Source: Bacteroidales bacterium (GTDB lineage Bacteria; Bacteroidota; Bacteroidia; Bacteroidales; P3). Taken from it: 64,000 bases of DNA. The first letter of the stretch is position 1. Every line of letters begins with the position of its first letter. The stretch is taken from contig JAKVOZ010000011.1 in the NCBI GenBank assembly GCA_022482545.1, positions 1 to 64,000 on the forward strand, in the 5' to 3' direction. A model generated the notes under the pieces. That model did no database searches. It was not told the origin of the DNA and saw only the letters and a program-made list of their open reading frames with translations. Position numbers and translations under genes: made by a program. Below are positions 33,701 to 42,725 of this stretch, in pieces.

Positions 33701-34882
33701 TTACATTGCTATTGAAAGCGAAACTCTTAGAGTGTTTTTTAAAGGGTTGTTGTTTTGAGCCGTTGGTATAAGATAAGAAAGATCAACACCAAGAGCATTA
33801 TATTTTAAACCAAGTCCAAGAGTAAGATATTGTCTATCGCCTTTTTTCTTGTTTTCATAAAAATAACCAGCCCTTGCTACTAATATTTTATTATACCAAT
33901 ATTCTAAACCAGAAGAAATGTTTATTTCTTGCAATTCTTCTTTAAACCCATTAGGAGCATCATAAAAACTTTGTATTGCTCCTTGCAAAACTCCTACATT
34001 ATCATCTTTGCCTTGATAAACAACTCCATTAGTGTCTCTAACTGGTGGAGTAGGAACGAGAAGTTTATTGAAATCTAACAAAACAGATATTGTGTTGAAT
34101 TGGTCTAATGAATAAGTGTATCTTCCACCTATCCTAAGGTTGGCAGGAAGAAAACTTGATTCAATATCATCAGAATAAGATATTTTGTTTCCTAAATTAG
34201 AAATCTGAACACCAAAAGCGTATTGTTGAGGTTTATCAGAAACAATATCATTTTGATAATAAAGACCTATGTCAGCAGCAACAGCATTAGCAGCATGAGT
34301 ATTGCTTGTACCAACGTTTTGTCCTTGCGTTAAATCAGAACGAATGTATCTACCGGTAACAGAAGCAGAAAGATTGTTAGTAAGTTTCATTGAATAAGAT
34401 AAATCTAATGCAAATTCGTTAGGATTATATGTTCCAGTGCCTTGCCCACTTTCATTAAAAAAGTCAATACTACCTAATGAGAAATAAGTAAGAGAAGCCC
34501 CTATGGCACTTCTTTCATTTATTTTATAATAACCTGCCAAATATGCTAAGTCTATATCTCCAACAATATCTCTTAACCAAGGAGAGTAAGTGAAATCAAT
34601 GGAAAAGTTTTTGTTAGCAAAAGGAAGTTTTGCAGCATTCCAGTGGTTTGAATTAGCATCAGCACTACTTGCAACGCCAGCATCACCAATAGCACCACTT
34701 CTTGAATCAGGGGCAATTAATAACAAAGGCACACCAGTTGAAATTATTCTTGCTCCATCATTTACTTCTTGTCTTAAAATAATTTGATGAATATTGTTAT
34801 TGTCAAGAGTTTGTGCTGATATAAAACCAAGACTTGATGTTATTAATATTATTGTTGCCGTAAGGCTTTTCTTAAAATTCAT
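33701..34882 (-). CDS. porV: Type IX secretion outer-membrane protein PorV
   Basis: A 393-residue outer-membrane beta-barrel with signal peptide (ends GFISAQ). The N-terminal segment GVPLLLIAPDSRSGAIGDAG, then VASSADANSNHWNAAKLPFA is diagnostic for PorV/LptO, which carries T9SS cargo from the translocon to the PorU sortase and forms the attachment complex. Barrel strands continue to the end (GLKYNALGVDLSYLIPTAQN, LRVSLSIAM). It lies 53 bases downstream of porU on the same strand, the conserved porU-porV order. Confidence 0.95.
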   Translation of the reverse strand: MNFKKSLTATIILITSSLGFISAQTLDNNNIHQIILRQEVNDGARIISTGVPLLLIAPDSRSGAIGDAGVASSADANSNHWNAAKLPFANKNFSIDFTYSPWLRDIVGDIDLAYLAGYYKINERSAIGASLTYFSLGSIDFFNESGQGTGTYNPNEFALDLSYSMKLTNNLSASVTGRYIRSDLTQGQNVGTSNTHAANAVAADIGLYYQNDIVSDKPQQYAFGVQISNLGNKISYSDDIESSFLPANLRIGGRYTYSLDQFNTISVLLDFNKLLVPTPPVRDTNGVVYQGKDDNVGVLQGAIQSFYDAPNGFKEELQEINISSGLEYWYNKILVARAGYFYENKKKGDRQYLTLGLGLKYNALGVDLSYLIPTAQNNNPLKNTLRVSLSIAM

Positions 34883-34935
34883 ATCGTGTATATTTTTTGT
34901 TTAACGATTAAAAAAACGCAATGTAAATTAATTTA

Positions 34936-37900
34936 TTATTTTTGATTATTTAAAATTACCATTTTTTGACCTTTTATTATTTCATCTCCATCTTCTGTCT
35001 TTAATAGCATAGAGTAGAAATAAATTCCATTACTTAATTTTTTTCCTCCGTCAATAGTGCCGTCCCATTGAATAGGACCTACTGTATAATAATTAATATA
35101 AGGAGTAGCGTCAATATCTTTTATTATCTTTCCTTGTTGATTAAATATTTTTAATCTTGCAGATGTTATTGTTTTTGGCTGATTATACTTTACAACAATG
35201 TTAGTACTGTTGTAAAAAGGATTAGGATAATTCATTGTTTCATAAGTTGCTTTTCCAGATTTATTAACATTAAAAGTGATAGTTGCTTCTGATGAAAAAT
35301 TATAAATATTCCAAACTTTTAATGTTAAAGTATGTTGTCCCACACTTAGATTTGAAAACGGATAAGTTATGTAACCTCTATTCAAATCATTATCATCATA
35401 AACATAATAATCATTAAGAATAAATGTGTTTTCAGCATTATCTAAACGAGCAACAATATCATGTCCAAGACCTGTACCTACAATATTTATTGGTATAGTA
35501 TCATAAATCACAGCAAAAAGACTTGGATTCTCATCACTTATTCCACCGCTTACAAAATTAGAATCATTTAAAAATAAAGATACTTGAGGACGCGATTCTT
35601 TTAAAACAATATTTGTGTCAATACCTCCAATATAAAAATCTTTTGAATAGCCAGATGCATCAATAGTATCATCTTGTGCATAATAACTTAGTTTTCCTAA
35701 TCCATAACTATATGAAATGTCTTTTGGAATAGTAAAAGAATGAGCAAACTCTCCATTAACTACTTTTGCATAACCTTTATGTAAGATATTGTTTTGTTGT
35801 TCAAATTGTAAGTTTGTGCCTAAATGTTCATTGTCTAACGTAAGATACGTACTTTTTTTATCGTATAAAGTTATTTGAACTTGTCCATTAAAATCTGTTA
35901 TTTTGTTTCCTTTAAAATCTGTGATAATACCTTTGATAGACATATTAGATAAAGCAGTTATTGTATCCATATCAGATTGCGAAAACGTACTATCTATATC
36001 TTTTTGATTTATTTGAGTCGTTTTAATATTATATTTAGGTAAAGATATTCTTAAAGCAGGGTCGCCAAGTAAGGAAATACTTCTTTCAGATGTTAATAGT
36101 GCAGTATTGTTTTTAGCATTTTGCATTACCTCTCCAAAAGTATAGTTTGTTCCATCTGCTTTCTTTTCCAATGCAAAGCGATGAAGATTTCTGTTTATGC
36201 CATCATTTGAAGATATTTTTCTTGATGCAGCAATCAAAGCAATACCTCCACCATTTGGAGTTGAAACAATAAATTCTCCTGCTGATTGTTTATCAACTAA
36301 ATCATAACGAGCAAATTCGCATGTTGAGGTAATCATAAGCGGGAGTTTGTTTGGATTGTTCCAACTTGTTATATCAGTTATTGTTATTAGCCTTTCTCCT
36401 GAAAGATGGTCATAAGAGCCGTGTCCAAGATAATTAAACAACAAACAGCCTTTGTTCATTCTTTCATTTATTGCTTTTGAGGCATCTGGATATGTTGCTC
36501 CTGATGAAGAAGTATATTCTTTATAAGCATCAGAATAGGCTTTTTGAACATTAAGCCCAGGATTTGTTTCATCTATTTGATAATATATGTTTTCAGCATT
36601 TCTTATAAAATAAAGTTCTCCAATATTGTCTGCATCATCAGAAGAAAGCATTACAGCATTTCGCCATTGCCCATCTTCATTGCTTTTTAAATCTTGACGC
36701 GAAATATATCTTCGTATTTTATTTATTATATTTATCGCATCTTGTTCATTATCTATTGGCAATCTTCCAACACCAACTAAAAGTGTATCATTTGTTTTGT
36801 TTTTTGAATAGTCGGAAAGACATGCTAAAACATCATCAGAAGTAAAACTATCACCACTTCCCGAAAAAGAAGCCTCAGATTGATATGTTGGAAGGAAATT
36901 ATTATTATATTTTAAAATATTTTTGTTATCAAATGTGCCATCTCCAAAAAGTAGAATGTTTTTTGGTTGTTGGTTTGTAGCCTTATATTTGTTGTACATC
37001 ATTCTTGCAAATTCTCTAATTGCTAAGAAATCCTTAGTTCCAGAAGAAAACTCATTATAAATTGCATCAATATCAATCACATGTACTTTAATCTTATCAT
37101 AGTCTCTATGTATCTGAGCAAGAGTATCTGCTTGCTTAATGAACTGTTTAGGAGATATTATTATCAAATCAGCAGCCGATAATCCATGAAGATTTTGGTT
37201 GATAACACTATCATTAAGCGTTGGAGTAGGAAACGAAGTGCCGGCAACAACTGCAATAGTCCTTACCGTATCACAAGGAACAATAAAACTGATTTGATTA
37301 TTCTCATAATTAACATCATTAATATTTTGAACGTTTGTACTATTTGTAATATCCCAAACCATATATGATGATGTTCTTACATTATTTACAATATATTTTA
37401 TATGCTTTTGAGAATTCAAAAAGTCAGTAGAAAAGAAACGAAGATAGTTGTTGTTGAATGAAAGTTGCTTTTGATAATTCATTAAAACATAATTTAGCCA
37501 ACCAGGAGCAGTATTTGCTGTGGTATATGTTAAATTCATTGTGTTTGAAGAAGAAGAAAGATTTATGTTTTGAGATAATATACCTTCTCTTGCGCCTTCT
37601 TCTGAAACATTTGAAGGAACGTTAATATTGCCAAGCGAAGTGCTGTTTATAGTTATTCCAAATTTTGAACCAATAGTACTTTTTGAGAAAACGCTTATAT
37701 ATAATTTTATTGGAGAATTAATATCTAAATTAGGAAGGTTTAAAGGTATTGAAACCGAAGAAGATGTTGTTGTAAAATTTTCTCCAACCCAGTTTCTGCC
37801 ACTTTGCAAAACATTATTTAATTCTCTTTTGTGATAAATGAAATCACGTGAAGATGAAAGCGTTGTGTCAAAAGCCTGTCCAATATCTTCTCTATTTTGA

Positions 37901-38349
37901 ATTCTTTTCTTTTGTCCAATATTAGCATCAAAAGTTATGAAATATTTAGTGTTGTCTGAGTAAGGGTGAATAGAGAAAGAAAATGTTGAATCATTGCTTC
38001 GGTATATTCTTTTTGTGGTAGCCTCGGCATAAAACAACACATATTTATTTTCCTTATTAACATATATTGCGTTTTCTGTTAAATCCGAATTAGTGTATTC
38101 AGCATTAATTTCAGGGATTTGCTTGCCGGTGTTGCCGAAAATAGATATTTTGTCAAAATTTATTTCATCTGGTTTAGCTCCAAGAGAAACAAAGTCATTG
38201 TAAGTAAGTTTGTAAATACCATCTGTTGATATTGACACAGAATACCATTTACCAGAACTAAGGACAGAACTATCTGGATAAGTTATTGATTGAGAAAAAA
38301 CGTTGCAAGTTGCGATTAAACTTAATATTATTGTGAGAAAATGTTTCAT
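34936..38349 (-). CDS. porU: Type IX secretion sortase PorU (C25-like peptidase)
   Basis: A 1137-residue surface protein that cleaves the C-terminal signal of T9SS cargo and links it to lipopolysaccharide. A signal peptide is followed by a propeptide-like N-terminal region. The gingipain-type C25 domain lies at about 385-760. The His is in NYLGHGSYDH (about 643) and the nucleophile Cys in MITSTCEFARYD (about 676), both present. The C-terminal region has Ig-like strands and a T9SS-like tail (MNYPNPFYNSTNIVVKYNQP, GIYFYSMLL), as in other PorU. It is first of the porU-porV-ispF unit. Confidence 0.95.
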   Translation of the reverse strand: MKHFLTIILSLIATCNVFSQSITYPDSSVLSSGKWYSVSISTDGIYKLTYNDFVSLGAKPDEINFDKISIFGNTGKQIPEINAEYTNSDLTENAIYVNKENKYVLFYAEATTKRIYRSNDSTFSFSIHPYSDNTKYFITFDANIGQKKRIQNREDIGQAFDTTLSSSRDFIYHKRELNNVLQSGRNWVGENFTTTSSSVSIPLNLPNLDINSPIKLYISVFSKSTIGSKFGITINSTSLGNINVPSNVSEEGAREGILSQNINLSSSSNTMNLTYTTANTAPGWLNYVLMNYQKQLSFNNNYLRFFSTDFLNSQKHIKYIVNNVRTSSYMVWDITNSTNVQNINDVNYENNQISFIVPCDTVRTIAVVAGTSFPTPTLNDSVINQNLHGLSAADLIIISPKQFIKQADTLAQIHRDYDKIKVHVIDIDAIYNEFSSGTKDFLAIREFARMMYNKYKATNQQPKNILLFGDGTFDNKNILKYNNNFLPTYQSEASFSGSGDSFTSDDVLACLSDYSKNKTNDTLLVGVGRLPIDNEQDAINIINKIRRYISRQDLKSNEDGQWRNAVMLSSDDADNIGELYFIRNAENIYYQIDETNPGLNVQKAYSDAYKEYTSSSGATYPDASKAINERMNKGCLLFNYLGHGSYDHLSGERLITITDITSWNNPNKLPLMITSTCEFARYDLVDKQSAGEFIVSTPNGGGIALIAASRKISSNDGINRNLHRFALEKKADGTNYTFGEVMQNAKNNTALLTSERSISLLGDPALRISLPKYNIKTTQINQKDIDSTFSQSDMDTITALSNMSIKGIITDFKGNKITDFNGQVQITLYDKKSTYLTLDNEHLGTNLQFEQQNNILHKGYAKVVNGEFAHSFTIPKDISYSYGLGKLSYYAQDDTIDASGYSKDFYIGGIDTNIVLKESRPQVSLFLNDSNFVSGGISDENPSLFAVIYDTIPINIVGTGLGHDIVARLDNAENTFILNDYYVYDDNDLNRGYITYPFSNLSVGQHTLTLKVWNIYNFSSEATITFNVNKSGKATYETMNYPNPFYNSTNIVVKYNQPKTITSARLKIFNQQGKIIKDIDATPYINYYTVGPIQWDGTIDGGKKLSNGIYFYSMLLKTEDGDEIIKGQKMVILNNQK

Positions 38350-39042
38350 ATAAAAATTTTATTATAAAATACTTTTCTTATAACACTAAAACTCTTCAAA
38401 TTATTGTATTATCAATTGTTTTTAGTTTCATTTTTCAAGTATTATTTGACGTGAGATGATTAATAGAAAAAATGAAAATAAATCAATCAGAAGTAGATTA
38501 TTAAAATAATGAACTATAATAAGGATAGAGAAGATTATTTTTTGAAGAGAATAAAACAAAATGGCATTATGTTAGTAATAGAATGGCATTATGTTGATGA
38601 TAGAATGGCATTATGTTTTGATAGAATGGCATTATGTTTTGATAGAATGGCATTATGTTACTTATAAAATGGCATTATATTAAATTATCTCTTTAAAATA
38701 AATTACTAAAATAAGAAAAGAATTTAATGAAACAAAGAAATGTCTTATATATATAATAATGTATGGAGTAGAAAAGACTTAAAAATGAAATATATTCAAA
38801 AGTTTAGTGTCTTTTTATGAAGATTTAAAAAAAAATTGTAACTTTGCAACAATTTTATAAGTGAAATCACGTATAATAAATGAAAGAATTGGCAAATTTT
38901 GAGAAAGAGTTATTTATAGAAATAAAGAAATAATTAACTTTTTTTGAAAAAATATTATAAAAAGTACTTGTATTTGCATAATTTTTTGTAATATTGCCAA
39001 TTGAAAATAAAGAGTAAAAATATACTTTGAATATATCTTAAT
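38350..39042. other. Divergent intergenic region between porU and the PorP-like gene
   Basis: These 693 bases hold no convincing gene. The six-unit AATGGCATTATG array is at 38560-38680. A promoter-like TAACTTTG is at 38839-38846 with a weak TTTA -33 at 38814, and a second weak candidate is TTTG at 38943 with TATTTG at 38971. Either would give the PorP-like gene a 5' leader of 60-200 bases. A 17-codon ORF at 38879 is not supported. Confidence 0.6.
38560..38680. repeat. Tandem array of six AATGGCATTATG units, 21-22 bp period
   Basis: Core starts are at 38560, 38582, 38604, 38625, 38646 and 38668 (steps 22, 22, 21, 21, 22). The last copy decays to AATGGCATTATAT. The core and ATAGAATGGCATTATGTT extension match the array at 14661-14764, 24 kb away. 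Confidence 0.88.
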
Positions 39043-40032
39043 ATGAAGAAGAAAATATTATATTTGTTAATCGGCATAATGGCTATGGGAATGGTAGCAA
39101 AGGCACAAGATCCTCACTTTTCACAGTTTTATGCAAACCCAATATATACAAATCCGGCCTTAGCAGGTAGTTCAATATGCCCAAGAGTTTCTCTTACTTA
39201 TAGAGACCAGTGGCCATCTCTTGGAGCCTATAAAACATTTACAGCAAGTTATGACCAATATTTTGATGTTCTTTCAGGAGGTGTAGGTTTTTATTTATTA
39301 AGTGATAAACAAAGTGATTTTTATAGAATAAATATGGCGGCATTGATGTATTCTTTGCGATTAGAAGTAACAAGGGACGTCTTTATTAATATAGCAGCAC
39401 AAGCGAATGTAACAAATAGTAGTTTGGATTGGGACAAGCTTGTTTTTGGAGATCAAATAGATACAAGATATGGAGTAATCTATCAAACATCGGCAGCAAC
39501 AAGACCAGACAAAACATCACACACACATTTTGATTTTGGAGCAGGAGCAGTAGGATATGGAGATAATTGGTATGTTGGAGTAGCCGCATTCAATCTAACA
39601 AGACATGATGAAGGTTTTCTTTCATATAATAGAATACCAATAAGATTTACTGCACACGGAGGATTTAATTTTAATTTGAAAAGAGATCAAAGAAGAACAA
39701 ATGCTTTCTTTGGGCAACCAGTATTATCACCAAATATTATATATCAAAGTCAAGGTAAGTTCCAAGAGATAAATTATGGTTTGTATTTGAATTGGGAACC
39801 ATTTAGTTTTGGAGCATGGTATAGGCAAGCATTCTCATTTGACAATTCAGATGCACTTGTATTGTTGTTTGGCTTACAATATGGCAATTATAAGATAGGA
39901 TATAGTTATGATATTACAGTATCATCTCTTTCAAACGTTTCAGGAGGAGCACATGAAATAACACTTGGAGCCAAGTTCCCTTGTCCAGAAAAGAAGAAAC
40001 ATATAAGAGCAATAAAATGTCCTACTTTTTAA
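39043..40032 (+). CDS. PorP/SprF family type IX secretion membrane protein
   Basis: A 329-residue outer-membrane protein with a signal peptide (ends MVAKAQ). QDPHFSQFYANPIYTNPALA is the classic N-terminal signature of the PorP/SprF family, followed by CPRVSLTYRDQWPSLGAYKT. The rest is beta-barrel strands, ending GAHEITLGAKFPCPEKKK. PorP/SprF proteins bind the translocon or help particular cargo (often type B tails) through the outer membrane. This copy is upstream of gldJ rather than of a porK/gldK-L-M-N set, so it may be a cargo-specific paralogue instead of the core PorP. Confidence 0.93.
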   Translation: MKKKILYLLIGIMAMGMVAKAQDPHFSQFYANPIYTNPALAGSSICPRVSLTYRDQWPSLGAYKTFTASYDQYFDVLSGGVGFYLLSDKQSDFYRINMAALMYSLRLEVTRDVFINIAAQANVTNSSLDWDKLVFGDQIDTRYGVIYQTSAATRPDKTSHTHFDFGAGAVGYGDNWYVGVAAFNLTRHDEGFLSYNRIPIRFTAHGGFNFNLKRDQRRTNAFFGQPVLSPNIIYQSQGKFQEINYGLYLNWEPFSFGAWYRQAFSFDNSDALVLLFGLQYGNYKIGYSYDITVSSLSNVSGGAHEITLGAKFPCPEKKKHIRAIKCPTF

Positions 40033-40095
40033 TTTTGAAATGTAACAAAAATAAAAAAGTAACGTAAAAGTAAGAAAATAAAAAAGAATATAAAT

Positions 40096-41619
40096 ATGAA
40101 AACCACATCAACAATCAGTAAAATTGTATTAAGTGCAAGTGTAGTATTGTTAGTTTTAGGTTGTAGCAGTAAAAAACAATCTCCTACAACTGGCTGGAAT
40201 TATGATGATCCTAAATGGGGAGGATTTGAATCTGCAAAGAATTCAGAGCAAGGAACACCTCCTGGTATGACTTTCATAGAAGGTGGTACTTTTATAATGG
40301 GAAGAACCATGGATAATATTAAATATGAATGGGATAATCAACCTCGTAAAGTTACAGTGTCTTCATTTTATATGGATGAATGCGAAGTAACAAATGAAGC
40401 ATATAGAGAATATTTATATTGGTTACAAAGAGTTTATAAAGATAATCCTGAGGTATATCAAAGAAGTCTTCCAGATACATTAGTATGGAGAAATAAACTT
40501 TCATACAATGAGCCAATGACAGAATATTATTTTCGTAACCCAAGTTGGGCAAATTATCCTGTTGTAGGAGTAACATGGCTTCAAGCAAATGATTATTGTG
40601 CATGGAGAACAGACCGTTTGAATGAAAGAACATTGATACAAGAAGGTTATTTAGATTTTGATCAAGAGCAACAAGGAGATAATGTATTTACAACAGATGC
40701 TTATCTTGCAGGACAATATGAAGGATTGACTACAAAGAAAGAGGTAAAAGATTTAGATCCTAATTCAGAAGGAACAAGAAAAGTAAAGATGGAAGATGGT
40801 ATTTTGTGGCCAAAGTTCCGTTTGCCGACAGAAGCAGAATGGGAATATGCAGCATTGGGACTTGTTGGTAATACAACAAAAGAAGGTAGAATACTTGAAA
40901 GAAGAATATATCCTTGGAATGGTCATGTTGTTCGTACAGATCAAAAGAAATATTACGGAGAGATGCTTGCTAACTTTAAACGTAGTCGTGGAGATGCGAT
41001 GGGAATAGCAAGTGCATTAAACGACCATTGGGAATATACAGCACCAGTTAATTATTATTTCCCTAATGATTATGGTCTTTACAATATGGCAGGAAATGTT
41101 TCGGAATGGGTTATGGATGTTTATCGTCCAAATACAACAAATGACGCAAATGATATAAATCCATATAGAGGTAATGTTTATATTACAAAGGTATTAGATA
41201 GTGATGGAATGATTGCTGAAAAAGATTCTTTGGGTAGAATAACATATAGAGAAGTAACAGTTGAAGATAATATAAATAGAAGAAATTATCGTCAAGCAGA
41301 TAACATTAATTATCTTGATGGAGATTTGTCATCACAACTTTCAGATACATGGAAAAAGACAGAGACAACAGGTGAAGAGGCAGCAACAGCAGAAGAAGAT
41401 AATACACAAAAAGAACAAGGGTCTAACAATATGTATGAATATGGAAAGACTTCAATGATTAACGATAAAGCAAGAGTTGTTAAAGGTGGTTCTTGGAAAG
41501 ATGAAGCATTGTATTTGTCTCCTGGAGAAAAGAGGTATTTAGACCAATCTCAAAGCACTGATTGGATAGGTTTCCGTTGCGCTATGGATAGATTAGGTTC
41601 AAGAGAGAAGAGAAAATAA
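40096..41619 (+). CDS. gldJ: Gliding-motility/T9SS lipoprotein GldJ
   Basis: A 507-residue lipoprotein (lipobox VLGC, Cys near 23) with a formylglycine-generating-enzyme-like fold. FIEGGTFIMGRTMDNIKYEW starts the domain, with FYMDECEVTNEAY, LPDTLVWRNKLSYNEPMTEY, NYPVVGVTWLQANDYCAWRT, FRLPTEAEWEYAALGLVG, NMAGNVSEWVMDVYRPN and VVKGGSWKDEALYLSPGEKR. The PDTLVWRN and VYRPN-type insertions distinguish GldJ from the shorter GldK/PorK. GldJ stabilises GldK and is needed for T9SS and gliding in Flavobacterium, where it lies beside porU-porV, as here. A strong terminator follows, so no gldLMN is attached. Confidence 0.9.
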   Translation: MKTTSTISKIVLSASVVLLVLGCSSKKQSPTTGWNYDDPKWGGFESAKNSEQGTPPGMTFIEGGTFIMGRTMDNIKYEWDNQPRKVTVSSFYMDECEVTNEAYREYLYWLQRVYKDNPEVYQRSLPDTLVWRNKLSYNEPMTEYYFRNPSWANYPVVGVTWLQANDYCAWRTDRLNERTLIQEGYLDFDQEQQGDNVFTTDAYLAGQYEGLTTKKEVKDLDPNSEGTRKVKMEDGILWPKFRLPTEAEWEYAALGLVGNTTKEGRILERRIYPWNGHVVRTDQKKYYGEMLANFKRSRGDAMGIASALNDHWEYTAPVNYYFPNDYGLYNMAGNVSEWVMDVYRPNTTNDANDINPYRGNVYITKVLDSDGMIAEKDSLGRITYREVTVEDNINRRNYRQADNINYLDGDLSSQLSDTWKKTETTGEEAATAEEDNTQKEQGSNNMYEYGKTSMINDKARVVKGGSWKDEALYLSPGEKRYLDQSQSTDWIGFRCAMDRLGSREKRK

Positions 41620-41645
41620 TAATAGAGTAATCAATTTATATTTAC

Positions 41646-41686
41646 AAAAATCCTATGATGATTTAATTGCAGCATAGGATTTTTTA
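41646..41686 (+). terminator. Terminator after gldJ
   Basis: AAAAATCCTATG (41646-41657) and CATAGGATTTTT (41673-41684) form a perfect 12-bp stem, with T residues at the 3' side. Confidence 0.88.
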
Positions 41687-41706
41687 TTAAATATCAACTT
41701 ATACAA

Positions 41707-42723
41707 ATGGCAGAAACAATAAATCAAATATATAAAGATATAGAATCAAAAAAACTATCTCCTATTTATTTATTAAGCGGAGAAGAAACATATTATATTG
41801 ATTTAATTGCAGATAAGTTTGAAAATACTTTAATACCAGAAGAAAGTAGAGATTTTAATCAAACCGTTCTTTATGGCGAAAGTACTTCTGCAAATGAAAT
41901 AGTTTCTGTTTGTAGACAATATCCATTGATGAGTGATTTGCGACTTGTTATTATTAAAGAAGCACAAATGCTTGATAAAAGAGAATGGACAAAATTGTCG
42001 GTATATTTTTCAGCACCACTTTCTTCTACTATATTAGTTATTTGTAATAAGAATAAAACATTTGATATTAAGACTAAGAATCTAATAACAAAAAATAAAG
42101 GTGTAGTATTTGACAGTAAGAAGGTTTCAGATAGTGGTTTAAGTAAATGGATAAAAGAATACGTTAAGGAGAAAGGTTTTATAATTGATGAACAATCAGT
42201 AACTATTATTTCAGAATATCTTGGTAATAATTTACAAAAGATAGACAATGAGTTGAAAAAACTTATTCTTAATATTAAGGACAGAAAAAATATAACGACA
42301 GAAGATATTACAAACAATATAGGAATAAGTAAAGATTATAATGTTTTTGAATTAGAGAAAGCATTAGCGACCAAAAATGTTTTTAAGGCAAATCAAATAA
42401 TATCATATTTTGAAAAAAATCAAAAAGCAAATCCCATACAATTAATAATTCCGAATCTATTTAGTTTCTTTGTTAAGGTTCTTATAGCTTCACAAACAAA
42501 AACACATACGCCACAAGAAATAGCGCAAGCTCTTGGTTTTAGCAATCCATACTTTGCTCAGGATTATATTAAAGCAATAACATATTATTCTTCTCAGCAA
42601 ATAATATCTATTATTAAATTGTTTGAAGATTATGATATGAAAACAAAAGGAATGAATGTTTCGCCATTAACAACAGAAGGCGATTTATTAAAAGAATTAA
42701 TCTTTAAAATAATACATATTTAA
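41707..42723 (+). CDS. holA: DNA polymerase III subunit delta
   Basis: A 338-residue clamp-loader subunit. The N-terminal domain reads SPIYLLSGEETYYIDLIADK (about 17-36), then DFNQTVLYGE and CRQYPLMSDLRLVIIKEAQM, the delta subunit pattern without a functional P-loop. The lid (SEYLGNNLQKIDNELKKLIL) and C-terminal collar domain (YNVFELEKALATKNVFKANQ to GDLLKELIFKI) follow. Length is normal. It starts 20 bases after the gldJ terminator and ends two bases before the next start. Confidence 0.93.
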   Translation: MAETINQIYKDIESKKLSPIYLLSGEETYYIDLIADKFENTLIPEESRDFNQTVLYGESTSANEIVSVCRQYPLMSDLRLVIIKEAQMLDKREWTKLSVYFSAPLSSTILVICNKNKTFDIKTKNLITKNKGVVFDSKKVSDSGLSKWIKEYVKEKGFIIDEQSVTIISEYLGNNLQKIDNELKKLILNIKDRKNITTEDITNNIGISKDYNVFELEKALATKNVFKANQIISYFEKNQKANPIQLIIPNLFSFFVKVLIASQTKTHTPQEIAQALGFSNPYFAQDYIKAITYYSSQQIISIIKLFEDYDMKTKGMNVSPLTTEGDLLKELIFKIIHI

Positions 42724-42725
42724 TT

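Noticed and set aside
38879-38932. A 17-codon ORF in the leader of the PorP-like gene
   Set aside because: It is short, has no motif and no relation to the other leader ORFs; chance is sufficient.
40096-41619. Naming the FGE-like lipoprotein GldK/PorK
   Set aside because: It is longer than GldK, has the PDTLVWRN segment typical of GldJ, lies beside porU-porV as gldJ does, and is followed by a terminator instead of gldL.
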